64,000 nt of DNA from Pelomonas sp963422775 (GCA_963422775.4 CAUJSJ030000154.1:1-64000); one strand, 5' to 3'; positions 28,626 to 38,143 are shown, counted from the first letter of the stretch. Notes: generated by a model from the letters alone, not told the origin. Numbers and translations are program-made.

Positions 28626-31600
28626 TCAGTTGTTGACCAGGATCTCGCGCCAGTTCAGGCGTTGCAGGCCCAGGTTGGCCGGGCTGCGCGTCGCCACCTT
28701 GCTGACCGGCGAGCAGTTGCTGCCCGTGCAGTTGTTCTTGCCCTTGATCAACACGGACTTGCCCACGCCATTGATGTTGACGCTGTAGAAGGTCAGGTCG
28801 ATGACGATGCCGTCCGTGGTGCTCTCGTAGCAGCCGGTACCGGCACCCGTCAGCGCGCAGTAGCCGGAACCCAGGTCGATGGCATAGACACGGCTGGTGC
28901 CGTTGGGGGCGCAGACGTCGGTGGAACTCGGCGTGGTTGCCGCGAAAGCCACCGTGCCATAGAACGACGTCGGGTCGGACAGCACGCGCCAGCCCGGGCC
29001 GCCTGCCGATACGCCGAGGTCGACATACCAGCCCAACTGGCTGCGCAGGTCCAGCGAGATCTTGACGTTCAGGTCGGTCAGCTCCAGCAGGTTGGACACC
29101 CTGAGCGGGAAGGTGACGCCGGCGGGGAGGTCGGAGGTCTGCCCGGAGATGGTGCCGTCCTTGCTGAATGCCGCGTTCGAACCATCGAGTATGGCGAAGA
29201 AGCGCTGCGGTTGCGTGTTGTTGATGTCGGACGAATCCAGCAGGCGGCCGGTGCCAATCGTGATGTAGCGGCGGTTCGTGCCCGGCTGGACGACCGGCAC
29301 CGGCTTGCTCGTGATCGGCAGCGCGTTGCCATCCGAGCCCACCAAATAGGCGAACTTGACGGGTGCGGGAAGGCCGCCTGTGCCCGTCACATCCAACCGC
29401 CAGATGTTGCCCATCAGGTCGCCGCCGTAGATGGCGTCGGCGTAGCCGTCGGTCAGGTCCAGCACGAAGGCATTGACGTGGGCCATGCCGGCCTGGTTGG
29501 ACGCCGAGCAAGTGCTGCAGGTCGTCGCGACCTTCTCCAGCAGCGCGCCGGTGCGAGGATTGATGAAGAAGAAGTAGGCCTTGCCGTCCGCGTTGTTGTA
29601 GCCCGAGCCCACGACGACGACCCAGCCGTGACGGCGCGTCTTCACGACAACCGGTTGACCGTAGGTGTAGCCGAGGTCGTTGTCCTTGAATTCCCAGAGC
29701 ACCTTCTGCGCAGCGATTGCTTCGCTCGTGATGGCGGATGGGTCGGTGATGTCGAGGGCATAGATGATCTTGCCGCCCTTGCCCAGCCCGCCGACGAGGA
29801 TGGTGCGCCAGTCGGTGCCGCTGCCGCCGCTGGTGCGGCCGAAGTCGATGTCGATGTTCAGCGGCGTGGCATCCAGCATGAAGTGGTGGATGAACGTCGG
29901 GTTGCCGATCGACGCCAGGCCATCGGTGCTGGCACCCGACGGGCCGCTGAAGAGCGCCCCCGGCACGTAGGCCCAGATCTCCTTGCCAGCGGTGGTGCCG
30001 GTCAGGCTGCCATCCACCGCATGCATCATCCCGTCATTGCTGCCAACGTAGACCATCGGTGTGCGATTGGCATAGGTGGTCTTGAAGGTGTCGTAGCCCG
30101 GGTTGTTGGTCGTGGAATAGGGCGCTGCCGGAGCACCGACCGGGCGGGCCTTGGCATTGACGATATCGCCCAGCAGCGTGGCGCGGTCGCGATAGGCGCG
30201 GGTGGAGCCGGAGACCGCGGATGAGCGCTCGTTCGTTCGATCACCGCGCAGGTAGTTCAGGTAGTCGGCCGAGTCGTTGCCGGCGGTGTACGACGTGTCA
30301 AGCGCGGTCATCTGTGCGGCTGAAATGCCGCCCGTTCCGCTGCGAAGAGGTACGCCTGCATTGGTCGACGTGTTGTAGGTGACGATCTTGCGCGCGGTAT
30401 CCCATCCGGTTCCCGCAGCTTGAGTGCCCAGCAGGCCGGAGAACGTCCATTGGCTTTGCAGGCTGGGCTCGCCCGTCGTTGCGTTGAACGTGGTCGTGCT
30501 GGCTTCGAGTTCGCCGGTCCAGCTCCTGGCGTCGTACTTGGTCGAGTAAGACGCCACGCCGAGGGCGGACACCTGGGGCAGGGCGGTGGAGAACGAGGTC
30601 GAGTAGGCGGAGAGCTGGGACGCGATGCTGGAGAACGTCTTGTTCAGCCCGTCCACCATTTGATCCGCCCTGTCGGCCGTGAAGTAGTTGTCGGGCCGTG
30701 GCGTGCCGTCGGGCACGGTGTCGGTCGTGGTGGACCACCAGGACTTCGTTGTCGCATTGTTGGCGAACTGGGAGGGTGTTGCCGTGGCGTCCGAATAGGT
30801 GCTGGGCGGCTTGAAGCCGCCGTACTTGGCGGCCAGGTAGAACTGGTTGTTGGACTTGAAGGTCTGGTACTCGAGGACGTCCAGCCAGTAGGTCTGGATG
30901 GTCTGCACGCCATCCTTGTCGGAACGGATGTCGTTGATGTTGGACCAGTAAGCCAGGCCGGCCATCAGCGCGCCGTTGTTCGTACAGCAGCCGCCGTAGC
31001 CCTGAACGGATGCGAGCGAGTTGCCGAGACCCTGGAGCACACCGACCTTGTTGGTCCAGGTCGTGGCGTCGACGCCGGTGTCGCTCGTGACTTCAGCAGG
31101 CTTGCTCGGCTCGGACGAACCCGTCGCTCCCGGAAGGTTGCGATCCGCGTGGGCGTTGACGTCGCCAATGCCGAGGACGAAATTCCGTTGGCAGGAGTAC
31201 TGGATGGGGTCATCCCAGGTCGTGATGACGGGAAAGCCATCGGCGTAGGTGGCCTTGGTCGCGGCATTGGCACCTGACATGGACGTCCAGGCGGACACAT
31301 TGCCGAGATTGCGGTAGTAGCGATGCGTGGCGTAGTACAGCTCGCCCACGGGGTCGTAGGTCTTGTAGCTGCCGGGGCTGATCTCGCCGAACTTGTTCAG
31401 GTAGTTCATCACCCCGCTGTTCGTGACGGTGACGCCGAAGTTCGTGTTCGTGTCGCTGGCATCACTGGCGTCCGGGTTGGTGACCATCACGCCGGTTGCG
31501 CCGTCCCATTCGCCCTTCGTATTGGCCACAGGAATGCCGCCTGGGACCGGCATGGTCGGGCCGATGAACTTCTGCTTGGCTCGCAGCACGCCACCGTCCC

Positions 31601-32459
31601 GGTTGAGGTTGCTGTCGTTGAGGTAGCCGAAGGCGCTGTAGCGAATCTTGTCCGAATACTTCTGCATCAAGCCCGTGGGCTTGTAGGAGTTGCTGCCGTA
31701 CTGCGTGCAGTTGGCTTCGCGATCACTGGCAGCCGCGGCGGGATCGCACACCTTCACGCGGATGAACACCTCGTAGAGAGTGCCGTGCGTATAGCTGGCG
31801 CCGGGGTTGTAGTGGGTGGGCGTATTGCCGTAGTTCGGTGCCGGCGAGCCGCTGGATGCCGTCATGAAACGCATCTTGTTGCCGAGCGACCAGATGCGCG
31901 TGGCCATGCCGGTTGCCGTCGAGAACGGCGTTGCGCCCGACAACGCGCTGTTGCCGGAAACGCTGCTGTCCGGGAAGTTGCTGGTGCTGCCTTGGTTGGT
32001 CGCCCACGCCTTCTCCAGTACGGTCAGCGTTGATGTGTCGATGACGCGGTAGCCGCCCGTCAGTGCCCAGCGAAACGGATCGATGGTTTGCATCGACGCC
32101 CAATTCAGGTAGTTGCCACTCCACTTGTTCGTGCAAGTGCGGCTGCTGGCGGCGCCGTCGGGATAGAAGTAGTTGTCGGTGCTGGTGCCGTCGGTGTAGC
32201 GGTAGGAGTAGCACTTGGTCGGGTCGAAGTAGCCGATGTAGGTGCTGGCCGAAGAGTAGGTGCGCGTGGGGTGGGCCACGCTGATCGCTGTCGGGAACTC
32301 CACCGACAGCGCCAGCGCGAGATTGCCGGGCACGTTGACGGACGTGAATACCGGCTGGTCAGCCAGCGAGACCTGGGCGGACGATGTCGCTGCGATCGTG
32401 GCGAGGCTGGCAGCGAGCGCCAGGCCACGCACAGAGACAACAAGGCGGACTGCATTCAT
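28626..32459 (-). CDS. pilY1: Type IV pilus tip/biogenesis protein PilY1
   Basis: A 1277-residue secreted pilus-associated adhesin and biogenesis factor. It has a signal peptide (about residues 1-28, MNAVRLVVSVRGLALAASLA onward). A divergent N-terminal half precedes the conserved PilY1/PilC beta-propeller C-terminal half. Seen there are YVGSNDGMMHAVDG, WRTILVGGLGKGGK and a calcium-site-like DLTDGYAD (near residue 1000) followed by YGGDLMGNIWRLD. An RGD tripeptide at 738-740 lies in NYLRGDRTNERS, a segment often conserved in the family. Several CxxC pairs (for example CSTC) occur late in the protein. ATG 32459 is chosen for the signal peptide and AGAGG site; the frame is open further upstream without homology. 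Confidence 0.93.
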   Translation of the reverse strand: MNAVRLVVSVRGLALAASLATIAATSSAQVSLADQPVFTSVNVPGNLALALSVEFPTAISVAHPTRTYSSASTYIGYFDPTKCYSYRYTDGTSTDNYFYPDGAASSRTCTNKWSGNYLNWASMQTIDPFRWALTGGYRVIDTSTLTVLEKAWATNQGSTSNFPDSSVSGNSALSGATPFSTATGMATRIWSLGNKMRFMTASSGSPAPNYGNTPTHYNPGASYTHGTLYEVFIRVKVCDPAAAASDREANCTQYGSNSYKPTGLMQKYSDKIRYSAFGYLNDSNLNRDGGVLRAKQKFIGPTMPVPGGIPVANTKGEWDGATGVMVTNPDASDASDTNTNFGVTVTNSGVMNYLNKFGEISPGSYKTYDPVGELYYATHRYYRNLGNVSAWTSMSGANAATKATYADGFPVITTWDDPIQYSCQRNFVLGIGDVNAHADRNLPGATGSSEPSKPAEVTSDTGVDATTWTNKVGVLQGLGNSLASVQGYGGCCTNNGALMAGLAYWSNINDIRSDKDGVQTIQTYWLDVLEYQTFKSNNQFYLAAKYGGFKPPSTYSDATATPSQFANNATTKSWWSTTTDTVPDGTPRPDNYFTADRADQMVDGLNKTFSSIASQLSAYSTSFSTALPQVSALGVASYSTKYDARSWTGELEASTTTFNATTGEPSLQSQWTFSGLLGTQAAGTGWDTARKIVTYNTSTNAGVPLRSGTGGISAAQMTALDTSYTAGNDSADYLNYLRGDRTNERSSAVSGSTRAYRDRATLLGDIVNAKARPVGAPAAPYSTTNNPGYDTFKTTYANRTPMVYVGSNDGMMHAVDGSLTGTTAGKEIWAYVPGALFSGPSGASTDGLASIGNPTFIHHFMLDATPLNIDIDFGRTSGGSGTDWRTILVGGLGKGGKIIYALDITDPSAITSEAIAAQKVLWEFKDNDLGYTYGQPVVVKTRRHGWVVVVGSGYNNADGKAYFFFINPRTGALLEKVATTCSTCSASNQAGMAHVNAFVLDLTDGYADAIYGGDLMGNIWRLDVTGTGGLPAPVKFAYLVGSDGNALPITSKPVPVVQPGTNRRYITIGTGRLLDSSDINNTQPQRFFAILDGSNAAFSKDGTISGQTSDLPAGVTFPLRVSNLLELTDLNVKISLDLRSQLGWYVDLGVSAGGPGWRVLSDPTSFYGTVAFAATTPSSTDVCAPNGTSRVYAIDLGSGYCALTGAGTGCYESTTDGIVIDLTFYSVNINGVGKSVLIKGKNNCTGSNCSPVSKVATRSPANLGLQRLNWREILVNN

Positions 32460-32487
32460 GGAGAACCTCTGGACGCCCTGAGCAGGC

Positions 32488-33135
32488 TCAGTTGGTGGTG
32501 AAGGTGGACTGGAAGAAGGACAGCGTGTTGCGCACCCCGGTGACCCTGAGCGTGATGCGATAGATCGGCTGCTGAGGCACCGCTGACGGATTGGCATTGT
32601 TGGCAGCACCGCTGTTGGTCTGGGAGTTGATCCATTCGCTGGAGCCTCCCCCGAAGACGGTCTGATTGGCCATCGTGCAGATGCTGGTGCTGCAGTTGCC
32701 GGTCGCCGTGGCCATGCGATCGATCACATAGCGGATCTTGACGCCCATGTCGGTGATGGTGATGTCGTTGCTGGTCACGCCGACTGCGGCGAAATCGGTG
32801 TCAGAGAGCAGGGCGTTCGGAATGCCCTGCGCATTGGTGGGCAGCAATGTCGCCTTGTAGTTGGCACTCTGCAGATCCGTGTTGCGCGCAGTGACGACGG
32901 CCAATGCGCCACCGGTGCGGACGGCGTCCAACGCGATTTGCAGCGCTCGCTCACCTTGATTGGTCAGGTCGCGCTTGAAGCCGATGTTGCCGATGGCGAA
33001 CTGGCTGGCGTTGATGGAGCGCGAGATGGCCACTGCACCGATGAGCAGAATGACGAGCGTGATGAGGGCAAAGATCAGCACGATGCCGCGCTGTTCGCTC
33101 TTGGCTGCGCGCGTGAAGGAATGAGGGCGCTTCAT
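32488..33135 (-). CDS. pilX: Type IV pilus minor pilin assembly protein PilX
   Basis: A 215-residue PilX-type minor pilin. An N-terminal basic stretch leads to QRGIVLIFALITLVILLIGA, in which the glycine after Arg is the prepilin peptidase site, and the hydrophobic helix carries Ile/Leu instead of the usual Glu5-centred motif, as in PilX/GspK-like pilins. The globular part is rich in Asn/Thr, with a disulfide-like pair (NCSTSIC). ATG 33135 lies 7 bp after the pilW stop. It probably joins the priming complex with PilV, PilW, FimT, PilE and PilY1. Confidence 0.88.
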   Translation of the reverse strand: MKRPHSFTRAAKSEQRGIVLIFALITLVILLIGAVAISRSINASQFAIGNIGFKRDLTNQGERALQIALDAVRTGGALAVVTARNTDLQSANYKATLLPTNAQGIPNALLSDTDFAAVGVTSNDITITDMGVKIRYVIDRMATATGNCSTSICTMANQTVFGGGSSEWINSQTNSGAANNANPSAVPQQPIYRITLRVTGVRNTLSFFQSTFTTN

Positions 33136-33142
33136 CTCAGGC

Positions 33143-34285
33143 CTAGCGTGAGTAGCGAACATTGCGCAGCGGCACCGTGAACTCGACGACGCGATAGCGC
33201 TGGTTCGTGGTGTCCGTGGGCACGGTGTAGGTGTAAGTGAGTCCGGTGCCGAGGTCGCTGAACATCGTCAGCGAGGCGGGCGTGACATCGGCTTTCTCGA
33301 TCAGGTCGCTGCGCAGGATCAGTCCGACGCGCACAGCGAGAATCGCCTGCAGGTTGGTCTGAGCCACCGAAGTACCGGCCGTCAGCGCGGCAGCGGTGTA
33401 GCCCGCAGTGGTCGGCGCAATCCATTGCGTGACCTGGTCCAGGCCGGTTCGCACGGTGTCCACACCGTACAGCACCCGCATGTCGACGACGCCTTCGACG
33501 AGTGCCTGGGCAGTGGTTGAATTCAATTGCAGCAGGTCGTACGAGAACAGCGTGTCGTTGCTGCCGAGCCCGTACAGCATGAATCGCGGCTGGTTGCCGG
33601 TGACATTGCCCAGCAACGATACGAAGGCGTTGCCGTTCGAGAAATCGACCAGTGCCCTGCCATTGATGGTGTTGGCGGCATAGGTGCCGCCGAAGGTCAG
33701 CGTCTGTGCGGTGCCACCGACGAAGCCGCTGCTTACCTGCTGCACCATGCAGCCCACGGCCTGCTGCGACAGCAGCACCAGGTCGCCACCCCGGATACCC
33801 AGGGTGTTGGACAGCCTGAGCTGACCGGCGGCGGTCGATTGCGGCGCGACCGGCAGGGCCGATTCACTCAGCCCGGAGTTGCCGGTTGCCACCGCGATCA
33901 CATCGGAGCCGTTGGCGCCTGCACCGGCATGGATGATCATCGGGGCCAGTACAAAGGTCTGAGGCACTGATGCGAAAGGCGCAGGAAATGCGCCAGTCGC
34001 CGGCAGCAATTGCGCGTTGCCGCGCGAAACGTTCAATGTGCAGCCATAGTTTTCCGCGGATGCCTGGCTGATGCCGGCACCGGCGCTGCGCAATTCGCGG
34101 TCCAGCATGTACGCCGCATAGGCGGAGTTGCCGGTCAAATCGTTGCCTGAGGTCACCCCGCGCCGGATCGACTCCTGCTTGGCCACCATCATCGAAATGG
34201 CCAGCGTCAGCACCAGGCCGATGGCAAGCGTCACCATTAGCTCGACGAGGGAGAAGCCGCGAGACGGCGCTGAAAGGCGGCTCAT
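33143..34285 (-). CDS. pilW: Type IV pilus minor pilin PilW
   Basis: A 380-residue prepilin. The cleavage and helix motif RGFSLVELMVTLAIGLVLTL (Gly-1, Phe+1, Glu+5) starts at residue 9. A large, mostly beta C-terminal domain follows, with VVALA-like strands and few cysteines. The start codon overlaps the pilV stop (ATGA), so the two are coupled. In Pseudomonas PilW belongs to the minor-pilin priming complex together with PilV, PilX and PilY1; the same gene order here supports that role. Confidence 0.9.
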   Translation of the reverse strand: MSRLSAPSRGFSLVELMVTLAIGLVLTLAISMMVAKQESIRRGVTSGNDLTGNSAYAAYMLDRELRSAGAGISQASAENYGCTLNVSRGNAQLLPATGAFPAPFASVPQTFVLAPMIIHAGAGANGSDVIAVATGNSGLSESALPVAPQSTAAGQLRLSNTLGIRGGDLVLLSQQAVGCMVQQVSSGFVGGTAQTLTFGGTYAANTINGRALVDFSNGNAFVSLLGNVTGNQPRFMLYGLGSNDTLFSYDLLQLNSTTAQALVEGVVDMRVLYGVDTVRTGLDQVTQWIAPTTAGYTAAALTAGTSVAQTNLQAILAVRVGLILRSDLIEKADVTPASLTMFSDLGTGLTYTYTVPTDTTNQRYRVVEFTVPLRNVRYSR

Positions 34286-34683
34286 TGGGGAATGACCACG
34301 TCCGTGGTGTAGGTGTGCGTGTCGTTGGCCGCGCCGGTGGACTGCACAGGTGTCCAGGTCACGGTCACGCGGGCGGTAGTTGCATTCGTGACGGTCACCG
34401 TCCCGGTGCCGTTGGCAACACCGCTGGCTGGGTCGGCCACGCGTGCGGCCCAGTCGCTGACCGTGGTCGGATTCAGGTTCACGGTGTTCAGGTTGAACAT
34501 TTGCGCTGCCATTTCACTGGCCAGCAGCGCCGCGCGTTGGGAGTCTTCGGTGCTCACGGAGACCTGCAGTGCGCGGCTCTGCAGCGTGATCAGGCCAAGC
34601 AGTCCGAAGGACACGATCAGGATGCCGACGAGCACCTCGATCAACGAGAAGCCGCGGGCAGAGGTGTGTTGCGAAGTCATCAT
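34282..34683 (-). CDS. pilV: Type IV pilus minor pilin PilV
   Basis: A 133-residue prepilin with the processing motif RGFSLIEVLVGILIVSFGLL (residues 10-29), the FGLLGL continuation being typical of PilV. ATG 34683 overlaps the fimT stop (ATGA), and the downstream end overlaps pilW. The frame is open upstream, but only this start is consistent with the leader length of pilins. Confidence 0.9.
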   Translation of the reverse strand: MMTSQHTSARGFSLIEVLVGILIVSFGLLGLITLQSRALQVSVSTEDSQRAALLASEMAAQMFNLNTVNLNPTTVSDWAARVADPASGVANGTGTVTVTNATTARVTVTWTPVQSTGAANDTHTYTTDVVIPQ

Positions 34684-35270
34684 CGGCATCCGTCTGGTGC
34701 GCTGCCGCTCTTGCCGGGATCGCACAGCCGGATGGAGCCGGCCAAGCTGACCGTCACGCGCAAGGGGCGCTTGTCAGCGCTGCTTCCTGAGGGCGTGATG
34801 TCGTACAGAGCTGCAGCAGCGGTGCAGTCCACCCCGACCGTGGCCGGGTTGGTCAACGTCGTCTGCCGGCCATCGCCTCCGAAGCAAAGCGCTGTGGCGG
34901 AAGAAGTGAGGGCAACGTCGGCAGAGACGTCGGTCAGCACGCCGCACTGCACGGCGTCGGCTGCGTCGCCGGTGAGCAGGGCATTGGGCACCACGCGGAT
35001 CTGCCAGTAGCCGCCGCCGGCGGCAGCCGTCGATGCGGTGGTGCAGGTCTTGGTGTTTGTAAGGAAGAACACCACCGAGTGCGTGCGCCGCTGTGCCTCG
35101 GCCTGGGCCAGACGCAGGCCAGTCTGCAGAGCATCGGCGACCGTCCGGGCGCGGGCATTGCGGATCCAACTCGTGAAGCTTGGCATTGCCACCGCCAAGA
35201 CGATGCCGACCACACTGACCGACACCAGCAACTCGATGAGGCTGAACCCTGAACGACGACGTTTCAGCAT
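34680..35270 (-). CDS. fimT: Type IV pilus minor pilin FimT/FimU (GspH-like)
   Basis: A 196-residue prepilin. Processing motif SGFSLIELLVSVSVVGIVLA follows MLKRRR. The GspH domain motif ARTVADALQTGLRLAQAEAQ is clear, and a cysteine pair at the end (LCDPGKSGSAPDGC) resembles the C-terminal disulfide loop of pilins. ATG 35270 has AGGG about 10 bases ahead. The gene overlaps pilE upstream by 7 bp and pilV downstream by 4 bp. Confidence 0.9.
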   Translation of the reverse strand: MLKRRRSGFSLIELLVSVSVVGIVLAVAMPSFTSWIRNARARTVADALQTGLRLAQAEAQRRTHSVVFFLTNTKTCTTASTAAAGGGYWQIRVVPNALLTGDAADAVQCGVLTDVSADVALTSSATALCFGGDGRQTTLTNPATVGVDCTAAAALYDITPSGSSADKRPLRVTVSLAGSIRLCDPGKSGSAPDGCR

Positions 35271-35725
35271 GAGTCGCCCTTGACCATGATCCATTTGCTG
35301 GTGCAAACGCTGCCCCAAGCGGTCGGGATTGCCGTGGTTGCGCGAACGTCCTGATGGTTGATGGTGTAGGTGAACCCGCTGGTTTTCCCACTGCCGACGG
35401 CCTGCAGCGTGAACTGGCTCGCGCTTAGCGTGCCGGTGCAACTGACCAAGAAAGTGCCGAACGTGCGGGCCGAAGCGGTGGCGTTGTTGCAGGGCGAGAC
35501 AAAGGTGCCGGCGTCGGCATAGGTGCGGTTGTCCTGGTAGTAGCGTTCCATCTGGGCGCGCATCGTTGTCAGGGCACTGCTGGCGTCCGCCAGTCGGCTG
35601 CGGGTCACGTAGTCGCGGTACTGAGGTACCGCGATCGCACCCAGGATGCCGATGATGGCCACGGTGATCATCAACTCGATGAGCGTGAAGCCGTGAACAG
35701 AGGCGGAGCGAGGGCGGTGGCGCAT
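35264..35725 (-). CDS. pilE: Type IV pilin PilE (minor pilin)
   Basis: A 153-residue type IVa pilin. The leader MRHRPRSASVHG is followed by FTLIELMITVAIIGILGAIA, with Glu+5, then YRDYVTRSRLADASSALTTM. The C-terminal disulfide loop is probably formed by the last two cysteines (Cys in SVCTSKWIMVKGDSC). This style matches the PilE/FimA-like minor pilins that open betaproteobacterial fimT-pilVWX-pilY1 operons, rather than the major pilin PilA. Starts at 35725 or 35740 are both possible; neither has a strong ribosome binding site. Confidence 0.88.
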   Translation of the reverse strand: MRHRPRSASVHGFTLIELMITVAIIGILGAIAVPQYRDYVTRSRLADASSALTTMRAQMERYYQDNRTYADAGTFVSPCNNATASARTFGTFLVSCTGTLSASQFTLQAVGSGKTSGFTYTINHQDVRATTAIPTAWGSVCTSKWIMVKGDSC

Positions 35726-36038
35726 AGGTCGGCTTTGCATGGCGGGTGGAAAGTATTTTGGTGTTGACTGGGCTTGCCGTGATGCCGCTCGTCGTGGGCG
35801 GATGAACGCTGGTCGCGACGCTTGCGCATTTCGTGAACTGACGCACGCATACGCGGCCCACGCCTGACATCCGAGCGTTGCTGAAGCGCGGCAGGCGCAG
35901 CAGATCAAGGCTGAGTTTGGGCCGCGACCCCATTTCCTTTATCGGCTCGCCACGAGCCTTCCTCAGCGGCAACCCCGGGGTTCTTGGTGTTTCCCCTATC
36001 ATGGCGCCCTTCCATCCGCCTGGCTCCGGCCCGCCCGC
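35726..36038. other. Divergent intergenic region between pilE and mlaF
   Basis: This 313-bp stretch holds no credible gene. It must carry the leftward pil and rightward mla promoters. A TATCAT at 35997-36002 is a possible rightward -10, without a matching -35. A 12-bp palindrome, AACCCCGGGGTT (35971-35982), lies just upstream. No sigma-54 (-24/-12) pattern or AlgR/PilR-like site is recognisable on the pil side. Confidence 0.4.
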
Positions 36039-36863
36039 GTGAACCCTTCGGCAACCGCACCTCTGATCGAACTGCGCAACGTCAGCGTCGGCTATGGCGA
36101 CCGCGTCGTGCTGAATGGCGTCAACCTCAAGCTCGAACGCGGCAAGGTGCTGGCGCTGATCGGTACCTCCGGTGGCGGCAAGACCACCGTGCTGCGCCTG
36201 CTCGGGCGGCAACTGCGGCCGATGAGCGGCCAGGTGCTGTTCGATGGCCAGGACCTGGCGCCGCTGGATCTGCCGGGGCTCTACGCCGTACGCCGGCGCA
36301 TGGGCATGCTGTTCCAGTTCGGCGCGCTGTTCACTGACCTCAGCGTGTTTGAGAACGTCGCCTTCCCGCTGCGCGAGCACACCGACCTGTCCGAGGCCAT
36401 GATCCGCGACCTGGTGCTGATGAAGCTCAACGCCGTCGGCCTGCGCGGCGCCCGCGATCTGCTGCCGAGCGAGATCTCCGGCGGCATGGCGCGCCGTGTG
36501 GCGTTGGCCCGTGCGATCGCGCTGGACCCCGACCTGGTGCTCTACGACGAGCCTTTCGCCGGCCTGGACCCGATCTCCCTGGGCGTCGCCGCCCGCCTGA
36601 TCCGCGATCTGAACGACGCCCTCGGCCTGACCAGCGTCATCGTGTCGCACGACCTGCACGAGACCTTCCAGATCGCCGACGAGGTGGCCATGGTCGCCAA
36701 CGGGCGCGTCGTGGCCCAGGGCACGCCGGACGAACTGCGCCACAGCGACGACCCGCTGGTGCGCCAGTTCGTGGGGGCCGAGCCGGACGGCCCCGTGCGC
36801 TTTCACCAGCCGGCCAAGCCGGTGGCCGAGGATTTCGGCGTCTCCCGCGGGGTGTTGGCATGA
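36039..36863 (+). CDS. mlaF: Phospholipid transport ABC ATPase MlaF
   Basis: A 274-residue cytoplasmic ATPase of the Mla system, which keeps the outer membrane asymmetric by moving phospholipids between membranes. Walker A GTSGGGKTT is at residues 42-50, signature SGGMARRVALARA, Walker B DLVLYDEPFAGLD, and the H-loop SHDLHE. It starts at GTG 36039. Its stop overlaps mlaE (ATGA). The MlaFEDB complex needs the next genes; all six mla genes follow in the order F-E-D-A-C-B. Confidence 0.95.
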   Translation: MNPSATAPLIELRNVSVGYGDRVVLNGVNLKLERGKVLALIGTSGGGKTTVLRLLGRQLRPMSGQVLFDGQDLAPLDLPGLYAVRRRMGMLFQFGALFTDLSVFENVAFPLREHTDLSEAMIRDLVLMKLNAVGLRGARDLLPSEISGGMARRVALARAIALDPDLVLYDEPFAGLDPISLGVAARLIRDLNDALGLTSVIVSHDLHETFQIADEVAMVANGRVVAQGTPDELRHSDDPLVRQFVGAEPDGPVRFHQPAKPVAEDFGVSRGVLA

Positions 36864-37639
36864 TTGCGCTCGCCACCCGCGTGGGCACGGGCCTGCGCCT
36901 GACGCTGGCCGATGTCGGCGCCGCGGCGCGACTGTTCATGAGCCTGCTGGCGCGCTCGCCCAAGGCGCTCGCGCGCTCCGTGCTCGTGCGCGAGCAGGTC
37001 TTCTATCTGGGCAACCGCTCGCTGTCGATCATCGGCGTGTCCGGCCTCTTCGTCGGCTTCGTGCTGGCGCTGCAGGGCTACTACACGCTGCAGCGCTACG
37101 GCTCGGCAGAGGCCGTCGGCCTGTTGGTTGCGCTCAGCCTTGTGCGCGAGCTGGGGCCGGTCGTCACGGCGCTGTTGTTCGCGGGACGTGCCGGCACGTC
37201 GCTGACGGCCGAAATCGGCCTGATGAAGGCCGGCGAGCAGCTGACGGCCATGGAAATGATGGCCGTGGACCCGGTGCAGCGGGTGCTGGCGCCGCGCTTC
37301 TGGGGTGGTTTCATCGCGATGCCCTTACTTGCGGCAGTTTTCTCGACCGTCGGCATCATCGGTGGCTGGCTGGTGGCGGTGCCGTTGATCGGCATCGATT
37401 CCGGCGCGTTCTGGTCGCAGATGCAGGGCGGCGTGGATGTGTTCGCCGACGTCGGCAACGGCGTCATCAAGAGCCTGGCTTTCGGCGTGACCGTCACTTT
37501 CGTTGCGCTGCTGCAGGGCTACACCTGCAGCCCGACGCCCGAGGGCGTGTCGGCCGCCACCACGCGCACCGTCGTGCTGTCGTCCCTCGCCGTGCTGGCG
37601 CTGGACTTCATGCTGACCGCGCTGATGTTTTCGATTTAG
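36860..37639 (+). CDS. mlaE: Phospholipid transport permease MlaE
   Basis: A 259-residue inner-membrane permease with the MlaE/YrbE fold. It has about five hydrophobic helices, the elbow region and the conserved REQVFYLGNRSLSIIGVSGL, ELGPVVTALLFAGRAGTSL and EIGLMKAGEQLTAMEMMAVD blocks. It pairs with MlaF and carries the MlaD ring on its periplasmic face. Its start is coupled to mlaF. Confidence 0.95.
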   Translation: MIALATRVGTGLRLTLADVGAAARLFMSLLARSPKALARSVLVREQVFYLGNRSLSIIGVSGLFVGFVLALQGYYTLQRYGSAEAVGLLVALSLVRELGPVVTALLFAGRAGTSLTAEIGLMKAGEQLTAMEMMAVDPVQRVLAPRFWGGFIAMPLLAAVFSTVGIIGGWLVAVPLIGIDSGAFWSQMQGGVDVFADVGNGVIKSLAFGVTVTFVALLQGYTCSPTPEGVSAATTRTVVLSSLAVLALDFMLTALMFSI

Positions 37640-37651
37640 GGAGAAGGAAGG

Positions 37652-38143
37652 ATGCAATCCTCTCGATATGACGCCTGGGTGGGCTTTTTCGTGCTGGTTG
37701 GCGGCGCGGCCCTGCTGTTCCTGGCGCTCAAGGCAGGCAATCTGCTCAGTTTGAACTTCGACGAGACCTACCAGGTGTCGGCGCGCTTCGACAACATCGG
37801 CGGCCTGAAGGCGCGTGCGGCGGTGAAGAGCGCCGGCGTCGTCGTCGGCCGCGTGGAGTCCATCAGCTTCGACGACAAGACCTTCCAGGCCAAGGTCGTC
37901 ATCAATCTGCAAAAGGCCACGCTCTTCCCCAAGGACAGTTCGGCCAAGATCCTGACCGCCGGCCTGCTCGGCGAGCAGTACGTCGGCCTGGAGCCGGGCG
38001 CCGACGAGAAGAACCTGGCCACCGGCGACGTGATCCGCCAGACGCAGAGCGCAGTGGTGCTCGAGAACCTGATCGGCCAGTTCATCAACAGCAAGGCGTC
38101 TGACATGGGCAGCCCTGCGCCCGCCTCGGGAGGCAAACCGTGA
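37652..38143 (+). CDS. mlaD: Phospholipid-binding MCE-domain protein MlaD
   Basis: A 163-residue protein with an N-terminal membrane anchor (about residues 9-28) and one MCE domain (YQVSARFDNIGGLKARAAVK onward), which assembles into a hexameric lipid-channel ring on MlaE. A GGAGAAGGAAGG site precedes ATG 37652. The C-terminus is a short Ser/Pro/Gly tail. Its stop overlaps the GTG start of mlaA (GTGA). Confidence 0.95.
   Translation: MQSSRYDAWVGFFVLVGGAALLFLALKAGNLLSLNFDETYQVSARFDNIGGLKARAAVKSAGVVVGRVESISFDDKTFQAKVVINLQKATLFPKDSSAKILTAGLLGEQYVGLEPGADEKNLATGDVIRQTQSAVVLENLIGQFINSKASDMGSPAPASGGKP

Noticed and set aside
28593..30224. A 543-codon frame antisense to pilY1
   Set aside because: It lies wholly over the conserved PilY1 C-terminal half and has no family resemblance.
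35271..36806. A long upstream extension of the fimT frame into the mla region
   Set aside because: The pilin leader at 35270 sets the start. The extension runs over pilE and antisense to mlaF.
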